Shown here in pieces: positions 47,901 through 55,547 of a DNA stretch of 64,000 bases. Under the pieces are notes generated by a model. That model was not told the origin of the DNA. It was given only the letters and a program-made list of their open reading frames with translations, and made no database searches. The DNA is from Dermatemys mawii (Eukaryota > Chordata > Testudines > Dermatemydidae), in contig ML677348.1 in the NCBI GenBank assembly GCA_007922305.1, positions 19,531,327 through 19,595,326 of the forward strand, given 5' to 3'. Each line of letters begins with the position of its first letter. Within the stretch, counting starts at the first letter, position 1. A program made the translations under genes and the position numbers.

Positions 47901-50900
47901 CAAAGGATTTGTGACTTATGATATCAAAAAAAGAAAAGCTCCCACTGAATGTACAGTAATAGGTAAAATATCAAGATATAGGTGTGGTTATAGCAAGGAA
48001 AGGGACTGAAAAGACGGCACCTTTTAACTTAAAAAATCTTCTCTCTGTGAGTTTAAAAACATACCTGCATATTTAATGACACTTTTTTCATATTACTTTT
48101 CTCCTGATACAGCAGAATAAACAAATTTAGGAAGAGGGCACTCAATTTAACTAAATTCCAATGGCAGAGCCAAATTCAGCCCTTAGTTATGCCTAGCTGA
48201 TGGCAGATTATGATGTCCAGAATCTTTATTACTGGTGCTTGTGTGAAAGAAGGAAAGATCCCAGAGTAAGATTGCAGGGCTAGCACACCGAAGACAGATT
48301 TTATTTGCAAACTGAGTACATTTGTTCTAGAACCAAAATAAACCTAGAACCTCACAAGGACATTTTTACATAGCCAATTCTTAAATTAAAACCACACTTA
48401 ATTATTCCTTGTATTTAAGACACACAAGAAGCTGCCATCTTGACACTTTGATCATACAAATTATGGCCCTGAGCCTGCAAAGACTAGAGACATGTCTACC
48501 TTTTCACACTGTAAGGAGTCTGATTCAATTACTTGCATTGAGACTACTCACATTATATCAAATTTAGCACATGCATAAGTCTTTGTAGGATCGGGCCAGG
48601 GATTGAAAGAACCTGCTTTGCCATTCAAAATCACTGGAAGCCAAAGGGTTTCAAAGATGTGGTGAAACAAGTTCATTTTTGTTCTGAATTCTGGTTACCT
48701 AATGTTAAGGCACTTTCTATAGTTTCTAAATTTAACAATGGCTAACCAAAATATTGAACTTGTTTTGAACTCTGAAATCCTTTGACTGCCAGGGTGTCTT
48801 CAAGTGTCAAAACAGTTATTTTCAGTCCTGCTGTTTTGCTGTCCTTCCTTCTATTGCCTACCCAGACTCCTGGGCCCTATTCGGCACTGTCCTGTAGCTT
48901 ATGTAGCTAGTTATACCAGTGAAAATTGGATGTAAAATGCTACTATTCAGATTTAGTAGCAGTTTACAGTCACTTTGCACTGGTGTAAAATCACTGTATA
49001 AAGAGCAAGGCAATGATGAATTGGGCTAGTTTTTACTCTTTCTACATTCCATCCTGACTCCTGCATTACTCTTATTATTCCCCTCTATCTCAATGCACCA
49101 ACCACTTGCGCAAGTAAAAAAATATAACTGTCAGAAGAGCTAATCTTTGGAGCGCCAGAAGACCATGAAATTGTAGCTCATTCACTGCCTTCTGAAACAG
49201 AGAGGGAAAGAGTCCTCTTTTCTCCCAGAGCACTGGCTCTCATCTTTCCAGACTAATGCTTTGGAGTACACAAGACAAATTAGACTCCTTAAAGTTCCAC
49301 CTCACTTAAAAACTATTTGCTTACAAAATCAAATGTAATGTCACAGAACGCTATTACTGAAAAAGTGCTTCCTTTCTTATTTTTACCATATAATTATAAA
49401 GTAAATTATCAGAATACAAATGAAACACATTCCAGTGTATAGTCAATAGAGCAGTATAAACAAGTCACTGTATGAAATTTTAGTTGGCACTGACTTCGCT
49501 CGTGCTTTTTATGCAGCCTGTTGTAAAACTAGGCAAATATCTAAATCAGGAGTGGGCAAACTATGGCCTGCAGGCCAGAACTGGCCCATCAGGGCTTTGG
49601 ATCTGGCCCATGGGATTGTCACCCCCGCACCGCTCCCAGAAGCAGCTGGCACCACAGCCCCGGGTGGGTGGGGGCCAGGGCAGAGGGCTCCACACACTGC
49701 CCTTGCCTGCAAGCACCACCTCCGCAACTCCCATTGGCCAGGAATGGGGAACCGCGGCCAATGGGAGCTTCGGGGGAGGTAGCCATAGGCAAAGGCAGCA
49801 CGCGGAGCCCTCTGCCCCCAATCCCATAGGGGCCACAGGGACATAGTGCCGGCCATGTCCGGGAGTGGTGCAGGGCCAGGGCAGGCAGGGAGACTGCCTT
49901 AGCCTCACTGCATGCTGCTGCCACCCTGGAGCCTCTCTAGTGGTGCCAGGCTGGAGCCTGCATCCCAACCCCCTGCCCTGAGCCCCCTGCCACACCCCAC
50001 ACCCTCCTGCACCCTGCACTGCTCCTGCACCCAACCCCTTGCCTTGAGCCCCTTCCTGCACACCACATCCCTTCACACCCCACATTCCCTCCTGTACCCC
50101 AATTCCCTGCCCTGAGTCCCCTGCCACACCCTTCCTGCATCCCAACTCCCTGCCCTGAGCCCCCTCCTGCACCTCACACCCTTCCCGCATCCCAACCCCT
50201 TGCCCTGAGCCCATTTCTGCACACCGCACCCCCTCCCATATCCTGCACTCCCTCCTGCACCCCAACTCCCTGCCCTGTGCCCCTGTCTCACCCCACACCT
50301 CTCCTGCACACCAAGCCCCTGCCCTGAGCCCCCTCCTGCACCCAAAACCTTGCCCTGAGCTCTTTTCTGCACACCGCATCCCCTCCCACACTCCCTCCTG
50401 CACCTCAACCCCGTCCCAGCCCTACATTCATGGTCCTGCATGCAATTTCCCCACCCAGATGTGGCACTCAAGCCAAAAAGTTTGCCCACCCCTGATCTAG
50501 ATGAGTTGATGTATCCCCTGAAGACCTCTGTGTACCTCCAGTGGACACATGGCCCCGGCTGAGGACCACTGTTTTAGAGTAGACAATTATGTACAATGTC
50601 CATATTGTCTCTGAAATATTTCCTTTTGGTCTTTCTTGATTCCTTTATTATTCATATGTTAAGAAAAACTCTCACCAAACAATCTTGATGAACTGCAAGA
50701 TTTTGCTTTTCTGCAATGTACATTATAGCACACTCTTCATCTGCTGGACAAAATGCACACTTCCTTTTCACCATCTTCTCCATTATCTGAAAGTCACCTG
50801 GAGAGAGACTGTTGAACAAAACATAAAACTATTAATGCAACTACCCTATACCAGCCGGGAGGAATACGGAGAGTGTAGCTGGTGAGGGCCATGGCCTTTT

Positions 50901-53900
50901 CAGATCTAGCTTCTATTCCACTGGCATCCCAGTAGACTTTGTGCCCAGCCACTCAAGCAGTGATTGACAGCCATGAGTAACACTTGACTTGCTTGAGTTA
51001 AAAACAGAAGTTAGCTGCTAGGGCAGGGTGGACAAACTACAGCCCACGGGACACATCTGGCCTGCGGGCTAATTCTGTCCAGCCCCCCAAGCTCCCGGCT
51101 GGGGAGGCTAGCTCCTCCCCCCCCCCCATGCTATTCCCCACCCCCACCCCCGGCCAGTAGCCTCAGCGTGCCGTGCGAGCAGCGCTCTGGGGGGGCGGGG
51201 CTGTGCGACAGCATGTCTGGCTCCAGGCCAGACATGCTATTCTGAGCAGGGTGGTAAGGGGGCTGGGGAGTTAGATAAGGGCCAGAGGGTCTCAGGGGGC
51301 GGTCTGGGGATGGGGAACGGGGGGGTTGGATAGGGCATGGGAGTCCCAGGGGGCAGGGGTACAATTAGTGGTTGGGGCAGTCAAGGGACAGGGATCAAGG
51401 GGGTTGGATAGGAGGTGGGGTCCTGGGGGTTGATTAGGGGCTATCAAGGGACAAGGAGCAGGGGAGCTTAGATAGAGGGTGGGGTCTTGGTGGGGGTGGT
51501 TAGGGGCAGGGTACTCTGGAGGGAGTAGTCAGGGGACAAGGAGCTGGGGGTGGTGGATGAGGTGGGAGTTCTGAGGGGGGCAGTCAGGGGACAGGAAGTG
51601 GGAGGGGGTTGGATAGAGGGCGGGGCCAGGCTATTTCAGGAGGCACTGCCTTCCTTACCCGGCCCTCCATACAATTATGAACCCCGATGTGGCCCTCAGG
51701 TCAAAAAGTTTGTCCACCCCTGTCCTAGGGGCTCTAGCAATTGGGATTGGAGGAATGAGAACTAGGACTTTTTTCTTGAAAAGTCACTGGTGGGGGCAGG
51801 GATCAATATGGAAATTTCCAAACTTGCTCAGCAATGCATGGGTCAGTGAAAAACATTTCATGCAGATACCAACAATCAAATCACTTCATTTGATGTGAAG
51901 CACCTTTAGTTTAGGTGCCATCAGCACCTCAAGCTTGTTCTTTCACACCTCTAACCCCAGCTGCATTAAAGTATCTGTCACAGTTAAAATAAGCAAAGTA
52001 GTACCACCAACTCCCACAAATATCCTCCCTGAGTTCACAGGAAAGAAGGAGGGAATGTTGTTTCTTTAACATAATCGGTATACAGAAAAGAGATTTGCAA
52101 GTGAAAAGGGGAAAGGAAAAGACAGGAAGGTGAAGTTAGATGGTTAGAGATCTGCAACCACTGCTGCTGAAACACTGTCAAGGCCAGTACCACCCCAGGC
52201 AATACCCATTTTTAAACCCCAGGCCTTGTTACTCTTGAATCTCTACTCTCCTTTTCTGTCCTTATCCTTCCAGTGTTTTCCTTCTCATCCTCTTTTGCCT
52301 TCCCACATTGTCTCATTTTTCTTATCGGGCAGGTGCAATAATTTTTTAAGGCCATATGCAAATAAGTCATAATTCAAATTCTTTCAGTACAATGTGTCCA
52401 GTGTCCCCAAGGACCCAGGTAAGATGTTAATTCAACACACCAGTAACATAAACTTCACTTTTTTTGTTGTTATGCAAGTCCCCGACACTCAGATCCTCCA
52501 ACTGCTAGTTACCACCAGGTGTGATGTTTCAAGATGCTCTCTGCTGGTAATGTCACATCAGAGAGTGCCAGAGCCTATTACCTGTGAGGATAAAGAAAAT
52601 TCTGTTTAATTTCTCCAGGACTGTGGGGCTTTAAACATTTATTAATACGAGTAAAGAGAAGCAGCATGGTCAAATACAGCACCAAGACCTAGGAACTCCT
52701 AAAGTCTAATCCCAACTGTTGATTCACATTCCATATGTGACATTGGGCAAGTAATTTAAGCTCAGTCTTCCCATCTGTAAAATGGAAGCAGCACTGTCCA
52801 CTGGACAGAGCACTGGACTAAATCAGGAGACTGAAGGTCTATTCCTGGCTCTGCCACTGACCTGCTATATGACTTTGGGCAAGTTACTTCACACCTCTGT
52901 GCCTCTGGTTCCCCTCCCACCCATTTCTGACATCTATTTAAATTGTAAGTTCTTTGGGATAGGGACCGTTTCTCACTATCTGTCTATGCATTGGGGCCTA
53001 ATCTCAGATGGGGATTCTAGGGACTGAAGGTGGAAGTAACAGTCTCTGCTGTTCCTCCAAGCTCCATTTAGGAGTGGAAGACAATTTACATGGCTCACTA
53101 CAGGTAGTCTGAAGACAACCATTCCTCTGCCTCCTACCTGCTATGAGACTGATATATTTTAAAAGAAAACTGATTATATTTGTACGTTAAATTTTACTAA
53201 ATGAAAAATAATGATGAAATCTACTGATGAGGGAGAGCAAGTGCGTGTCCTCTGTACCTGATCCCCAGAGGATATGCGTCTGTTATAGCTCTCAACTTCA
53301 GAACCTGACTCTTTAGCTCAACTGCAAGTTACTTAATAGATTCCAAGGCCAGAAAGAACCTATGATGTGATCATTCTAATCTAACCTTCTGTAAAATACA
53401 GACCAAAGAGCTTTCCCAAAATAATTCCTAGAGCACATCTTTTAGAAAATTACTGTATGGCATGTTTTCTAATCCTTTATTCATTCTCCTGGCTCTTCTC
53501 TGAACCCTCTCCAATTTATCAACACCCTTCTTGAACTGTGGGCACCAGAAATGGACACAGTATTCTAGCAGTAGTTGCACCAATGCCAAATACAGAGTTA
53601 AAATAATGTCTTTACTCCTACCCAAGATTCCCCTGTTATATATCCCAGGATTGTTATATATCCACAATGTTGCTTTGGGAGCTCATGTTTTAAGTTTTAT
53701 GTTTTAGTCACTGGTATTTTTAGCAAAAGTTCCTCTTTTGTTGTTAGGACAAGGTTTAATAAAGAATTCCCCCATGTAGGCTCCAGCACTTTTTGTGTTA
53801 GGCAACTGTCATATATAATAATCAGAAATTCTAAGGATACCCCATGATCATGCATTTTCCCCCCCTCCACATTATAGATAGTTGCGTAAAGAGGTGTTCA

Positions 53901-55547
53901 TCCTGTTCCTTATTGTGATTTAGTGGTCTTTAGCAGACACCAACTAATACCAGATCTTGTGCTTTGTGTGTGTTAGGACATCACTTTCTTCTGAGTTAAC
54001 AGAGACTCTGAAATAAGTAGTACCATTTTTTATATAGACTGTCATTCTTCTTCCCATTTTGCCCACTCAATCCTTCCAAAACAGATTATAAACATTGATT
54101 TAAACATTCCAATCATGCAACTCCAAGTTTCAGTAGTACCAATTGAATTTATGCTCACAAATGAGCAATTCCAATTCTTCGTTAGTTATCCAGGCTCCTA
54201 GCATTGGTGGATAGGCAATTCAAGAATTTCTTCTGTTTGTGTCCTTTGGTTCTTGATTAATCTTGTTCTCAGCATCTAAATTTTTGTGCTGAGCTCATAT
54301 TTTCCCTCTTATTACTGTCCCCTTTTGCTATTAGTTTAACCCCCGCCTGGCTACTCTAGCCAGTCTGTACCTGTCTGGTCCCTCTTCTAGCAAGGTGAGG
54401 ACCTAAAACCAGTCCTATGCTGTCAGCTCTGAAATGTCTCAGTTCAATACTGTGTGTTGGCCAAGATTCTGGTTGTCACACTAACACAACCTCATCTGTT
54501 TATTTACTATTTCAAATTTTTGAAATACTGCTATGTAGACACCAAAAATACCAGCAGCTCCCTGTAGTTGTGGGACTGTTAAATGCCCTATTTCAGCACT
54601 GGGGGAAAGGGATGCATATGAACTCCACTCAGAGCATGAGGATAACATCATCACTTGCTAGTCAGAAAGAGGAAATGAAACTGAGCGTCGACAAAAGTGA
54701 AACTGTCTCTGCCCCACCTGCTGACTGCACAAAACAAACAAATGGGGGGAAAAAACAAAAAAGAGAAAGTTGTGTTTTTCTGATCTCTTCCAGTTCTGTT
54801 TCATTCCTGTGTCATTTGTAATCCAAGTGGATCAGTATCTCCCAGACTTTGCGTGGTTTTGAACTGATGGAGTCTCCATGCTGCGGATGTGAAAATTCCT
54901 GATTTGTCTGAAAGAGGTGTGTAAAATATCAGCCCCATCATCGCAGTAAGAGAGTGGGGGAGCGCATTTGATACCGAAGTCCATGGCAGGATTTCCAAGC
55001 TGCTGCGTGCCAAACACTTTGACACCCCGAGGTGGCACGGCATCGCGGTGCCCAGAGAAGGGTGCGAGGGGTGTTACAGAGCACAGCAAGAGGTGCTAGG
55101 GCCGCGGTGCCCAGTGAGTGGGGCGCTCCTTGAGGGCTGGCGTGGAGCATGGCAAGAGGCGAGTTATGGCGCAGGCTGCCTCATGGCAGTGGGGAGAGGT
55201 GCGAGGCGTGGGCACCACCCTGGCAAGCTCCCTCCACGCTGAGTCCCCGCCCGGCTGGGTGGAGGGGCACTGTGGGGGTATAACGGCCGGTGGGAGGAGC
55301 CTGCTTGGCCCACGGTCCCCTGGGGGCAGGTGAGGGTCGCTCAACCCGTCCCCGCTCCGGCACCAATGCGCCCAGCCTGCCCCACGCTAGGGGTTCCTCC
55401 CCCGCCAGCCCCACCGCTCACCGGAAGGCAGGGGAGGAACGGCCCATTCGCTGTAGCCGGGGGGGGGGGATGGGAATCAGTCATTACCGAGGGTGCCCAA
55501 AGCGGGGCACAGCCCGGATCCCGCTCCCCACCCCAATGGTACTTACC
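20782..55547 (-). CDS. PHF11: PHF11, PHD finger protein 11, nine coding exons plus a putative exon 1
   Basis: Coding exons in transcript order: 50797-50676, 46974-46867, 46111-45978, 40952-40906, 29551-29493, 27799-27733, 25403-25281, 23460-23389 and 20918-20782. From the ATG at 50783 they make 855 nt, 284 residues and TAA; every phase joins. Zinc ligands: C9, C12, H32 and C35 (pre-PHD C2HC), then C74, C77, C86, C91, H96, C99, C120 and H123 (PHD). This is the extended PHD module of PHF6/PHF11-type proteins. The C-terminus has KCKQAGLLDGMFKEMLDKLH and a coiled ELLETRKRLDTQIELLQDL matching human PHF11. Known role: a nuclear chromatin-associated protein, implicated in immune gene expression and DNA end resection. 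The 284-residue form fits the human isoform that starts at the equivalent Met. The gene spans about 35 kb, mostly transposon-filled introns. Confidence 0.93.
20919..23388 (-). other. PHF11 intron
   Basis: GT-AG intron. It holds a 19-bp tandem duplication at 21082-21119 and a repeat-like stretch around 22240-22520 (agggccaaattttcaaagag). The open frames at 22569-23070 have no recognisable homology. Confidence 0.75.
21082..21119. repeat. 19-bp tandem duplication
   Basis: CTATTACTATGCTTGGTCT occurs twice in perfect head-to-tail copies. Confidence 0.9.
23389..23460 (-). CDS. PHF11: PHF11 coding exon (residues 216-240)
   Basis: 72 nt; completes Glu, then YEETVISLFDCSLFENILTN and VHS, leaving one base of Gly. 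Acceptor acccatag, donor ag|gtatgt. It matches the human LFDCRLFEDTFVNF segment. Confidence 0.92.
24384..24422. repeat. Alternating TG/CG/TA tract
   Basis: tgtgtgtgtgcgcgcgcgca followed by tctgtatattatatatata. A short microsatellite; such alternating sequence can form Z-DNA. Confidence 0.85.
24568..24872 (+). mobile_element. Retroposon copy with a large 5' inverted duplication
   Basis: The 3' part (24720-24872) carries catctgatgaagtgggtttt, catgaaagcttatg and acagactaacacagctacca, the shared family 3' end. Its 5' part is a near-palindrome: 24568-24620 (gtataaatacacaacacatg through ccaagtgggg) is the reverse complement of 24669-24719, apart from small indels. This inverted 5' segment looks like twin-priming or template switching during retroposition. 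Confidence 0.75.
25281..25403 (-). CDS. PHF11: PHF11 coding exon (residues 175-216)
   Basis: 123 nt; completes Glu, then RIDFLRKCKQAGLLDGMFKE, MLDKLHLAKEKLMDDNTSET and one base of Glu. Acceptor tttaacag, donor ag|gtacag. It matches human FLKKCKEAGLLNYLLEEILD. Confidence 0.93.
25404..27732 (-). other. PHF11 intron, nothing recognised
   Basis: 2.3-kb GT-AG intron of unique-looking sequence. I see no exon or mobile element I can name. Confidence 0.75.
27733..27799 (-). CDS. PHF11: PHF11 coding exon (residues 153-175)
   Basis: 67 nt, enters phase 0: STEETAAENSLRLLRKKHNK, then HK and one base of Glu. Acceptor ttttaacag, donor ag|gtttga. This poorly conserved linker is supported by splice sites and phase rather than by strong similarity. 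Confidence 0.8.
27800..29492 (-). other. PHF11 intron
   Basis: GT-AG intron. Repeat-like only at 28640-28720. Overlapping open frames at 27830-28268 and 28463-28945 have no recognisable domain. Confidence 0.75.
28640..28720. repeat. Interspersed repeat with internal inverted halves
   Basis: ttggccccattgaagtcaat and gtggactttaatggagccag are near reverse complements around a short spacer, the pattern of a short palindromic repeat common in reptile DNA. Confidence 0.5.
29493..29551 (-). CDS. PHF11: PHF11 coding exon (residues 133-152)
   Basis: 59 nt; completes Asp, then ADNKRNRHGMKSSTFSEKK, ending phase 0. Acceptor atttctag, donor ag|gtaatt. The basic KRNRHG resembles the KRKRGRKK basic patch of human PHF11, a possible nuclear localisation signal. 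Confidence 0.85.
30585..30760. repeat. Interspersed repeat with inverted ends
   Basis: Starts ggccagattttcaaacgtga and ends cacccaagtttgaaaatgtt; the ends are imperfect inverted repeats. Similar aaattttcaaag text occurs near 22495. Confidence 0.5.
30768..30987. mobile_element. Mariner-like MITE, TA flanks
   Basis: TA|CAGGTATGT at the left and ACATGCCTG|TA at the right. The interior has paired cataaagcggaaaccgtg and cgtgtaaagtggaaatcgcg half-sites. 220 bases with both TA duplications. Confidence 0.7.
31511..31544 (+). repeat. 20-base-spaced direct repeat
   Basis: aaaattttggagcc occurs at 31511-31524 and again at 31531-31544, immediately before the hairpin at 31546. Confidence 0.85.
31546..31587. 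repeat. Perfect 19-bp hairpin, 4-base loop
   Basis: TCCATCCATTTCTACTTCC, then CATT, then its exact reverse complement ending at 31587. No mismatch in the stem. The right arm begins the repeat shared with 38487-38590. Confidence 0.9.
31569..31680. repeat. Repeat shared with the Gypsy leader at 38487-38590
   Basis: Both copies share ggaagtagaaa...gatggag, then a spacer, then atgc(a/g)ggaggaaccaagaa. At 38.5 kb this lies directly next to the minus-strand gag relic, so it is probably LTR or leader sequence of the same Gypsy family. Confidence 0.6.
32100..32520 (+). pseudogene. Harbinger Myb/SANT-like ORF1, broken
   Basis: Plus-strand text WSRQEVLALLGPWEEEVVQA, then NVDFYEQIARG, then after stops and a frame change ELHAIFGRD. 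This is the Myb/SANT-like DNA-binding domain of the second Harbinger protein, which in active elements helps the transposase bind DNA and enter the nucleus. The frame breaks at about 32260 and again before 32350. The long minus-strand open frame across the same bases (32974-32201) is a shadow. Confidence 0.75.
34689..34820 (-). repeat. Left copy of a 130-bp duplication within the transposase
   Basis: Bases 34689-34820 recur at 35640-35771 (offset 951) with only a few differences. This copy sits inside the DDE reading frame. Confidence 0.9.
35074..35208 (-). mobile_element. 135-bp retroposon with 13-bp target duplication and inverted 5' end
   Basis: CTAATATGTCTTG at 35061-35073 and again at 35209-35221 is a perfect 13-bp target duplication. 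On the minus strand the insert ends with ACTAACACAACTACCCCTTG, the family 3' end. Its 5' half is an inverted copy: 35111-35147 is the exact reverse complement of 35174-35210, which runs two bases into the target duplication. An extra direct copy lies at 35150-35173. It interrupts the Harbinger DDE ORF, so it arrived later. Confidence 0.85.
35640..35771 (-). repeat. Right copy of the 130-bp duplication
   Basis: Near-identical to 34689-34820 in the same orientation. It is out of order for a transposase, so it marks a rearrangement or a second Harbinger fragment. Confidence 0.9.
36060..36112. repeat. Left copy of a diverged repeat pair
   Basis: ctgaatggggttttaactca and cctagctcacaac resemble ctgaatagagttttaactca and accaagctcataac at 39669-39717. 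Confidence 0.5.
36480..37060 (-). pseudogene. Gypsy integrase fragment, broken
   Basis: Text HPQSDGMVGRFSRNLGPQLA, then FPFLLMAYRTAVKESTKCTA and LMFRHELRTSANLL is the integrase core end around its catalytic Glu region; note VGRF where family members usually have VERF. The GPY/F module follows as SPKLDEP and QGPYAVLIQIS, with stops between. Not functional. Confidence 0.8.
37080..38321 (-). pseudogene. Gypsy gag fragments, broken
   Basis: An 86-residue coiled-coil piece (38321-38061, QKELNHHLEDSQKGLR and similar heptads) and a 105-residue piece (37397-37080) with LVQDYLEQLEQMIHLA, then CWYWDRTGHKKNSY. That last motif is a damaged CCHC knuckle: the second Cys reads Trp and the last is Tyr. Frame breaks separate the pieces. 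Confidence 0.65.
38487..38590. repeat. Second copy of the repeat seen at 31569-31680
   Basis: Shares ggaagtagaaac(t)gatggag and aatgcgggaggaaccaagaa with the 31.6-kb copy. Abuts the gag relic on its 5' side. Confidence 0.6.
38803..39585 (+). mobile_element. Solo LTR (783 bp) with TGGGC target duplication
   Basis: Starts TGTCATAAGTG and ends ATCCTGACA. Perfect 5-bp duplications TGGGC lie at 38798-38802 and 39586-39590. Like the LTR at 57299 it contains a Pu-rich tggtggcagc stretch, caagctggta(a)aataagctt and catctgtacccyagagttca near its right end, so the two are one family. No internal region remains, so it formed by LTR-LTR recombination. Confidence 0.88.
39669..39717. repeat. Right copy of a diverged repeat pair
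   Basis: See the partner at 36060-36112. The pair brackets the Gypsy relic and the LTR but is too diverged to be a target duplication. Confidence 0.5.
39955..40045 (+). mobile_element. Retroposon 3' fragment
   Basis: gcatctgatgaagtgggtat, catgaaagcttatgctctaa and aaggtgccacaggactcttt match the family 3' end seen at 24745-24830. It stops before the terminal ACTAACACGGCT part. Confidence 0.75.
40906..40952 (-). CDS. PHF11: PHF11 coding exon (end of PHD)
   Basis: 47 nt; completes Arg, then VFCPKHDPGKRTNHY and one base of Asp. Supplies the last two zinc ligands (C120, H123). Acceptor tgttttag, donor atg|gtgagt. It matches human LLCQQHAQ. Confidence 0.92.
41668..42483 (+). mobile_element. Solo LTR (816 bp) with TCCAC target duplication
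   Basis: Starts TGTAGTGGGGCGG and ends TACCCTGTTACA. Perfect 5-bp TCCAC duplications lie at 41663-41667 and 42484-42488. Three gccaatc boxes (41740-41805) and a gctataagaagg TATA-like box (41815-41826) mark the U3 promoter. This family is different from that of the other two solo LTRs. Confidence 0.88.
41740..41826 (+). promoter_or_regulatory. LTR promoter: three CCAAT boxes and a TATA-like box
   Basis: gccaatcgg, gccaatcagggcc and again gccaatcagggcc precede ctataagaag within 90 bases. It points plus, antisense to PHF11. Activity is not shown by sequence. Confidence 0.6.
43180..43832. mobile_element. hAT-type TIR element (653 bp)
   Basis: TAGGGCCCTGCCAAATT at the left and GAATTTGATAGGGCCCTA at the right are inverted repeats. 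Flanks TGTACAGT and TGTATAAT agree at six of eight places, fitting a decayed 8-bp duplication. The GC-rich interior carries no recognisable domain. Confidence 0.7.
44310..44475 (-). repeat. MIR-type SINE relic
   Basis: catccccattttacagctgg followed by agaaactaagactcacagag is the reverse complement pattern of a MIR core and 3' part. Confidence 0.65.
45171..45716 (+). mobile_element. LTR-like element, boundaries uncertain
   Basis: Starts TGTCACAGGGTGGCTGGC and could end CAACCTGACA. TGTCA/TGACA ends are LTR-like, but I found no matching target duplication. G/A-rich interior. Confidence 0.4.
45978..46111 (-). CDS. PHF11: PHF11 coding exon (PHD core)
   Basis: 134 nt, enters phase 0: MCNFCRKKGATVGCEIKTCR, then RSYHYFCALCDDAALETDGG, QGIY and two bases of Arg. 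Ligands C74, C77, C86, C91, H96 and C99. Acceptor ctgctgtag, donor cg|gtattt. An antisense open frame crosses it on plus and is a shadow. Confidence 0.95.
46112..46866 (-). other. PHF11 intron, nothing recognised
   Basis: Short GT-AG intron of unique-looking sequence. Confidence 0.8.
46867..46974 (-). CDS. PHF11: PHF11 coding exon (residues 37-72)
   Basis: 108 nt, phase 0 both sides: LYSSGFVESEEHNPENQDTR, then FDVASVQSEIRRGKRL. Acceptor gtttgtag, donor ttg|gtaagg. It matches human LLYSSGLVE and the FDVESVKKEIQRGRKL segment. Confidence 0.95.
48465..48597. mobile_element. Palindromic MITE (GGCCCTGAGCCTGCAAAGACT ends)
   Basis: ggccctgagcctgcaaagac at the left and agtctttgtaggatcgggcc at the right are inverted repeats. 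133 bases. A related arm lies near 9030. Confidence 0.65.
48875..49030. repeat. Interspersed repeat, unassigned
   Basis: gggccctattcggcactgtc and gcactggtgtaaaatcactg resemble reptile interspersed repeats I recall. Weak evidence. Confidence 0.35.
49547..50494. mobile_element. hAT-type nonautonomous element with C-rich array (948 bp)
   Basis: CAGGAGTGGGCAAACT at the left and AGTTTGCCCACCCCTG at the right are inverted repeats of the hAT type. Flanking 8-mers ATCTAAAT and ATCTAGAT differ once, an 8-bp target duplication. The interior is minisatellite. The 280-residue minus-strand open frame here is an artefact of that array. Confidence 0.85.
49950..50410 (+). repeat. C-rich minisatellite in the hAT element
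   Basis: Degenerate units of ctgccctgagccccctcctg plus cacaccccacacc, roughly 30-60 bases. Confidence 0.8.
50676..50797 (-). CDS. PHF11: PHF11 first certain coding exon, with likely start codon
   Basis: 122 nt. Reads GDFQIMEKMVKRKCAFCPAD, then EECAIMYIAEKQNLAVHQDC and L. The acceptor is tctctccag|gt, one base into a Gly codon. The ATG at 50783-50781 (MEK) matches the start of the shorter human isoform; a second ATG lies at 50774. Ligands C9, C12, H32 and C35. Donor ttg|gtgaga. Confidence 0.94.
51024..51722. mobile_element. hAT-type nonautonomous element with G-rich array (699 bp)
   Basis: CAGGGTGGACAAACTAC at the left and AAAGTTTGTCCACCCCTG at the right are inverted repeats. Flanking 8-mers TGCTAGGG and TCCTAGGG differ once. 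Same family ends as 49547-50494; the core is a G-rich array at about 51240-51640. Confidence 0.85.
51240..51640 (+). repeat. G-rich minisatellite in the hAT element
   Basis: Degenerate units of gggacagggatcaagggggt with tggataggaggtggggtcct. The same unit type occurs at 17300-17930. Confidence 0.75.
52735..52792 (+). repeat. MIR SINE core
   Basis: tgtgacattgggcaagtaat and cttcccatctgtaaaatgga are the classic MIR core pattern. Confidence 0.8.
52793..53030 (+). repeat. Second MIR-like copy
   Basis: actttgggcaagttacttca and ctctgtgcctctggttcccc are MIR-like, followed by ttgtaagttctttgggatag, a tail also found near 61720. Confidence 0.7.
53340..54250 (-). mobile_element. CR1 LINE relic, endonuclease start and RT end
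   Basis: On minus, 54230-54110 reads like the endonuclease start of CR1 ORF2 (an SLG/ELELL/GITET-type text, decayed). 53667-53428 reads LYLALVQLLLEYCVHFWCPQ and DKLERVQRRARRM, the C-terminal part of CR1 ORF2. The middle is missing, so this is an internal deletion or two fragments. Bases 53430-53340 carry the repeat-like attccaaggccagaaagaac. Confidence 0.75.

Larger units (their letters stand above)
46975..50675 (-). other. PHF11 intron with repeats
   Basis: GT-AG intron. Holds a MITE at 48465-48597, a repeat-like stretch at 48875-49030 and a hAT-type element at 49547-50494. 47000-48400 shows nothing recognised. Confidence 0.8.
50798..55546 (-). other. PHF11 first intron
   Basis: GT-AG intron from the putative exon 1. 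Carries a hAT-type element (51024-51722), two MIR-like copies (52735-53030) and a CR1 relic (53340-54250). 51730-52380 shows nothing recognised. Confidence 0.7.

Noticed and set aside
49561..50403. 280-residue minus-strand open frame, the longest in the window
   Set aside because: It lies inside the C-rich minisatellite of a hAT-type element; the repeated Gly/Cys/Arg text reflects the array, and no splice or domain evidence supports it.
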